Part shown: positions 5,553-7,631 of the stretch, one piece after another | Layout: each line of letters begins with the position of its first letter | Position numbering within the stretch: the first letter of the stretch is position 1 | Origin: an uncultured Eubacterium sp. | GTDB taxonomy: Bacteria > Bacillota > Clostridia > Lachnospirales > Lachnospiraceae | Assembly (NCBI GenBank): GCA_958446835.1 | Contig: CAUCXT010000072.1 | Location: 1-7,631 of the forward strand | Reading direction: 5' to 3' | Length of the DNA: 7,631 nucleotides | Notes under the pieces: model-generated | What the model was told of the DNA's origin: nothing | The model's input: the letters and a program-made list of their open reading frames with translations, nothing else | Database searches by the model: none | Translations under genes and position numbers: made by a program

Positions 5553-6473
5553 ATGAATAACAAAATCGAAGTAATTGGTATTGACCACGGCTGGAGTAAT
5601 ATTAAAACCTCTTCACAGGTATTCGTTACCGGCGTGAAGGAAATTACAACTGAGCCTGCATTATATGATGGCGTTCTTGAGTATAAAGGAAGATATTACA
5701 AGGTCGGAGGAAACAGACAGGAAGTAAAAAGCACAAAGACAGAGGACGATACATTTTATCTTTTGACTCTGGCAGCGGTTGCGAAGGAATTAAGACGAAG
5801 AGGCTTGTGTGAAGCAAAGGTGTTCTTGGCGGTAGGACTACCACTGACACGATTTGGCAGCGAGAAGTCCGAATTTGTAAAGTATCTTACAGCGGAAAAG
5901 GATATTGAGTTTCTGTTTGAGAATATCAGGTATCATGTGGTAATTGAAAATGTTGCAGTATTTCCACAATGCTATGCGGCAGTTGCGGATAAGCTTCAGA
6001 CCTTCAATAAGAAAACCTTGATAGTGGATATCGGCTCATGGACGATTGATATTATGCCGGTTGTAGATAAGGTTCCGGACGAATCAAAATGTGTGACCAT
6101 TCCGAAGGGACTGATAACCTGTATGAGAACCATCAACGAGCAGTGTGTAAGACAGTTAAATGGTGAACTGGATGAGTCTTTTATTCAGGATATTATGAGG
6201 TATGGCAGGTGTGAGATTGACAGAAAGTATTACGATATTGCGAAAGCAGAAATCGAAGCTTTTTGCGAGAAGGTGTATAACTCAATCAGAGAGTATGGAT
6301 ACAACTTATCAACAACACCCATTGTATTTGTAGGAGGCGGAGCATCAGTTATGAAACTGTTTGGAGGACTTTCGCAGAGCAATATTACTTATATTCTGGA
6401 TGTTAAGGCAAATGCCAAGGGCTATGAACAGTTGGCTATGATGGCAATTAGAAAGATGAAAAAGTTGGCATAG
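5553..6473 (+). CDS. parM: ParM/StbA-family actin-like ATPase (segregation protein)
   Basis: A 306-aa actin/Hsp70-fold protein of the ParM/StbA type. Such proteins polymerise into filaments that push plasmid copies apart, bound through ParR. The motifs of the fold are present: phosphate-1 IGIDHGWSNIK (residues 8-18), phosphate-2 LIVDIGSWTIDI with Asp159, and the adenosine motif VFVGGGAS around Gly261-Gly263. KVFLAVGLPLTRFGSEK (about 90-106) matches the first-domain region of the family. ATG 5553 has AAGGAGG at 5537-5543. An in-frame ATG 5514 would add 13 basic residues and has a weaker site. The parR-like gene follows 12 nt after the stop, giving the classical parM-parR order. On an integrated element, it would help maintain the excised circular form or a plasmid-like state (inference). 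The gene symbol is by family, not orthology. Confidence 0.88.
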   Translation: MNNKIEVIGIDHGWSNIKTSSQVFVTGVKEITTEPALYDGVLEYKGRYYKVGGNRQEVKSTKTEDDTFYLLTLAAVAKELRRRGLCEAKVFLAVGLPLTRFGSEKSEFVKYLTAEKDIEFLFENIRYHVVIENVAVFPQCYAAVADKLQTFNKKTLIVDIGSWTIDIMPVVDKVPDESKCVTIPKGLITCMRTINEQCVRQLNGELDESFIQDIMRYGRCEIDRKYYDIAKAEIEAFCEKVYNSIREYGYNLSTTPIVFVGGGASVMKLFGGLSQSNITYILDVKANAKGYEQLAMMAIRKMKKLA

Positions 6474-6485
6474 GAGGTGTGGCAG

Positions 6486-6923
6486 ATGGCATTAGACCAT
6501 ATTATTAAGCAATCATGCAGGTTCAATATTAAGAATCCCCAACATCGCAAGGTTAATGATGTTTTGGTGAACTTAGACCCGGAGATATGTAAGTCAAAGA
6601 GCCAGTTTTTGATAAATGCAGCTGAATATTATATCGACCATTTTGGAAAAGAAGCATTTACAGAAGCAAGAAGAGATGACAGCCCTTATGTTACAAAGAA
6701 AGAACTGAAAGATATCGAGGAGAGAACTGTGGAAGCAGCAGTTACGGAAGCAAGAAACGAAGTGATTCGGTTACTCGGAGGCGTAATTGCAGGATGTACC
6801 AACCTTTCAGCTTTACCGCAGAGGGCAGTTACCGAAGAGGTTAAGCAGGAAGAGGAACCGCAGGATGATGATACGATTTCAGATTATGCATTAAGCTATT
6901 TGATGGATGGAATGGAGGAATAG
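6486..6923 (+). CDS. ParR-like ribbon-helix-helix DNA-binding partner of ParM
   Basis: A 145-aa protein directly after parM. The N-terminal region (about residues 12-55) reads RFNIKNPQHRKVNDVLVNL, then KSKSQFLINAAEYYIDHF. This is a beta strand followed by two helices, the ribbon-helix-helix pattern of ParR/CopG-type proteins. A charged helical stretch (about 66-95) and a strongly acidic tail (EEVKQEEEPQDDDTISDYALSYLMDGMEE split across 117-145) follow. In ParR proteins the C-terminus contacts ParM. ATG 6486 is preferred, with AGGAGG at 6472-6477 overlapping the parM stop; a GTG at 6477 lies inside that site. Sequence identity to known ParR is low by eye, so the call depends on fold pattern and position. 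Confidence 0.7.
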   Translation: MALDHIIKQSCRFNIKNPQHRKVNDVLVNLDPEICKSKSQFLINAAEYYIDHFGKEAFTEARRDDSPYVTKKELKDIEERTVEAAVTEARNEVIRLLGGVIAGCTNLSALPQRAVTEEVKQEEEPQDDDTISDYALSYLMDGMEE

Positions 6924-6925
6924 GT

Positions 6926-7102
6926 ATGGCAGGAAGATTTTTAGCCGGATTGGGCAATGTATTAGTAGCAATATTGAAAGCAATCGCATGGCTGATATTA
7001 AATGCGTTGCAGTTGGTCCTGAATGTGGCAAAGGTCTTCCTCTTGCTGTTAGGACTTGTCGGCAGACTGTTCCTCGCATTTGTGAGAGCAGGAACACCAT
7101 AG
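6926..7102 (+). CDS. Small hydrophobic membrane protein, 58 aa
   Basis: ATG 6926 opens 2 nt after the parR-like stop, with GGAGG at 6914-6918 inside the end of that gene, so it is translationally linked. The protein starts MAGRFLAGLGNVLVAILKAI. Nearly the whole length is hydrophobic, with only scattered Lys, Arg and Asn: probably two membrane helices (about 5-32 and 33-55), or one long amphipathic helix. It ends FVRAGTP. I do not recognise a named family. Its position suggests a membrane partner in the element's maintenance or transfer functions. A toxin-like hydrophobic peptide is another possibility. Confidence 0.65.
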   Translation: MAGRFLAGLGNVLVAILKAIAWLILNALQLVLNVAKVFLLLLGLVGRLFLAFVRAGTP

Positions 7103-7117
7103 GAAGGAGGCGGTAAC

Positions 7118-7195
7118 ATGAAGACATTTGCAAATTACCGAAAGAACCGGAGATTGGTACAATATTTCTTCAGAATGAAGAAGATATGTGTATAA
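7118..7195 (+). CDS. Possible 25-aa basic peptide
   Basis: ATG 7118 has GGAGG at 7106-7110 with 7-nt spacing. The frame is 25 codons, beginning MKTFANYRKNRRLVQYFF, rich in Arg and Lys with aromatic residues. The strong ribosome binding site is the main support; no family is known. It may be a true small protein of the run or a leader whose translation affects the structured region that follows. Confidence 0.4.
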   Translation: MKTFANYRKNRRLVQYFFRMKKICV

Positions 7196-7210
7196 TGGAA
7201 GGAGAGTAGT

Positions 7211-7258
7211 ATGCATCGAGTACGGGACAGACCCAAGGTATGTGTCCCGTGTAAATAG
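7211..7258 (+). CDS. Possible 15-aa leader peptide over a hairpin
   Basis: ATG 7211 follows GGAAGGAGAG at 7197-7206. The 15-codon frame (MHRVRDRPKVCVPCK, stop 7256-7258) runs through the 8-bp hairpin at 7222-7250. Ribosome position would therefore decide whether that hairpin forms. Low certainty because of its length. Confidence 0.3.
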   Translation: MHRVRDRPKVCVPCK

Positions 7259-7330
7259 AAATGTTCACACAGTAAGAGTGGACAGGCACGGAACACATTA
7301 GCCTATCCCTCTTACGGAAAGGGATGGGTG
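7222..7330 (+). promoter_or_regulatory. Structured leader with alternative folds upstream of the lipoprotein gene
   Basis: Three stems are visible. Stem P1 is ACGGGACA/TGTCCCGT (7222-7229 with 7243-7250), perfect. Stem P2 is GTAAGAG/CTCTTAC (7272-7278 with 7309-7315), extended inward by GGACAGG/CCTATCC (7280-7286 with 7302-7308, one mismatch). Stem P3 is CCTATCCCT/AGGGATGGG (7302-7310 with 7320-7328, one G.U). P2 and P3 share 7302-7310 and cannot coexist. P3 covers most of the purine stretch GGGATGGGTG (7321-7330) that must serve as the ribosome binding site of the gene at 7336. The layout fits a translational on/off switch. No known riboswitch class recognised. Confidence 0.5.
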
Positions 7331-7335
7331 ATATT

Positions 7336-7631
7336 ATGAAGAGATTATTTATTATTTTTTTATCCGTAGCAGTTTTGACATTAGCTGGCTGTAATTCCAC
7401 GGTGAATGAAATGACGGAAGCAGATATCAGCTATGAAGAAACAAAAGAGACAGAGGAAAGCAAGGAGCCGGTTATTGCAGAAGGAAGTACGGTGGAAAGC
7501 TCTTCTGAAAACGAAACAGAGTTTCAAAGCAATAAGGATGAAGCTGAAAGCAGTGAAGCTCCTGTAAAGGATGAAACTGAAAATCAGCCTGTTTCTGAAA
7601 ACAGAGAGAATCAGACAGAACAAAGAGAAGA
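7336..7631 (+). CDS. Putative lipoprotein, N-terminal part (partial)
   Basis: The frame opens at ATG 7336 and runs off the right edge without a stop (98 complete codons). It starts MKRLFIIFLSVAVLTLAGC: a lysine/arginine start, a hydrophobic core and a lipobox LAGC with Cys19 as the lipidated residue. The mature part seen is low-complexity and acidic, rich in Glu, Ser, Thr, Asn and Gln (for example ETKETEESKEP and ENQPVSENRENQTEQRE). This is a typical flexible linker between the membrane anchor and a distal folded domain that lies outside the window. GGGTG at 7326-7330 is the likely, weak, ribosome binding site. The surface function cannot be named from this part. Confidence 0.8.
   Translation, partial: MKRLFIIFLSVAVLTLAGCNSTVNEMTEADISYEETKETEESKEPVIAEGSTVESSSENETEFQSNKDEAESSEAPVKDETENQPVSENRENQTEQRE

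Noticed and set aside
6907..7116. 69-aa + strand frame over the 58-aa hydrophobic gene
   Set aside because: It starts inside the parR-like gene, in a different frame from the gene with the better start and coherent hydrophobic product. Its composition (mixed Arg/Cys) looks random.
7381..7623. 80-aa - strand frame opposite the lipoprotein
   Set aside because: Its Phe/Leu richness is the antisense image of the GAA/AGC-rich lipoprotein linker, and there is no ribosome binding site or stand-alone motif.
1..7631. CRISPR array, transposase or IS element
   Set aside because: No regularly spaced long repeats, no DDE or tyrosine-recombinase protein and no terminal inverted repeats were seen in the window.

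Overview
The window looks like the chromosome of a Lachnospiraceae-type Firmicute (Roseburia / Agathobacter / Eubacterium rectale-like). I infer this from the gene order coaX-dusB-greA-lysS, strong AGGAGG ribosome binding sites, a GTG start on lysS and the protein sequences. It has two parts that meet at the 3' end of lysS.

Part 1 (1 to about 3450) is conserved housekeeping DNA, all on the + strand. It holds the C-terminal tail of type III pantothenate kinase (coaX), a tRNA-dihydrouridine synthase (dusB), a perfect-consensus promoter, transcription elongation factor greA and class II lysyl-tRNA synthetase (lysS). greA and lysS lie 31 nt apart and probably form one transcript.

Part 2 (about 3450 to 7631) reads as the left end of an integrated mobile element (ICE, IME or integrated plasmid). 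LysS ends in an atypical tail (FPTM-RSTT). It is followed at once by arm-site-like repeats (two TTTGACCAT copies and a TGGTCA/TGACCA palindrome), then a strong intrinsic terminator. Next come three tandem genes carrying four copies of one small HTH/excisionase-like domain (DUF6462-like). A 505-nt stretch without a convincing gene follows; it is dense in hairpins, including GNRA tetraloops, and is the best candidate for an undescribed structured RNA. An operon-like run then encodes a 57-aa membrane peptide, an overlapping 8-cysteine zinc-ribbon-like protein, a ParM/StbA actin-like ATPase, a ParR-like partner, a 58-aa hydrophobic peptide and a possible 25-aa peptide. The window ends in a lipoprotein gene cut by the edge. 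Its 140-nt leader can fold into two mutually exclusive structures, one of which would cover the ribosome binding site.

Together, the element part suggests a mobile element carrying its own actin-type segregation module and a bank of small DNA-binding proteins that may control excision or gene expression. The integrase, relaxase and other conjugation genes are not in the window, so the element type is an inference.
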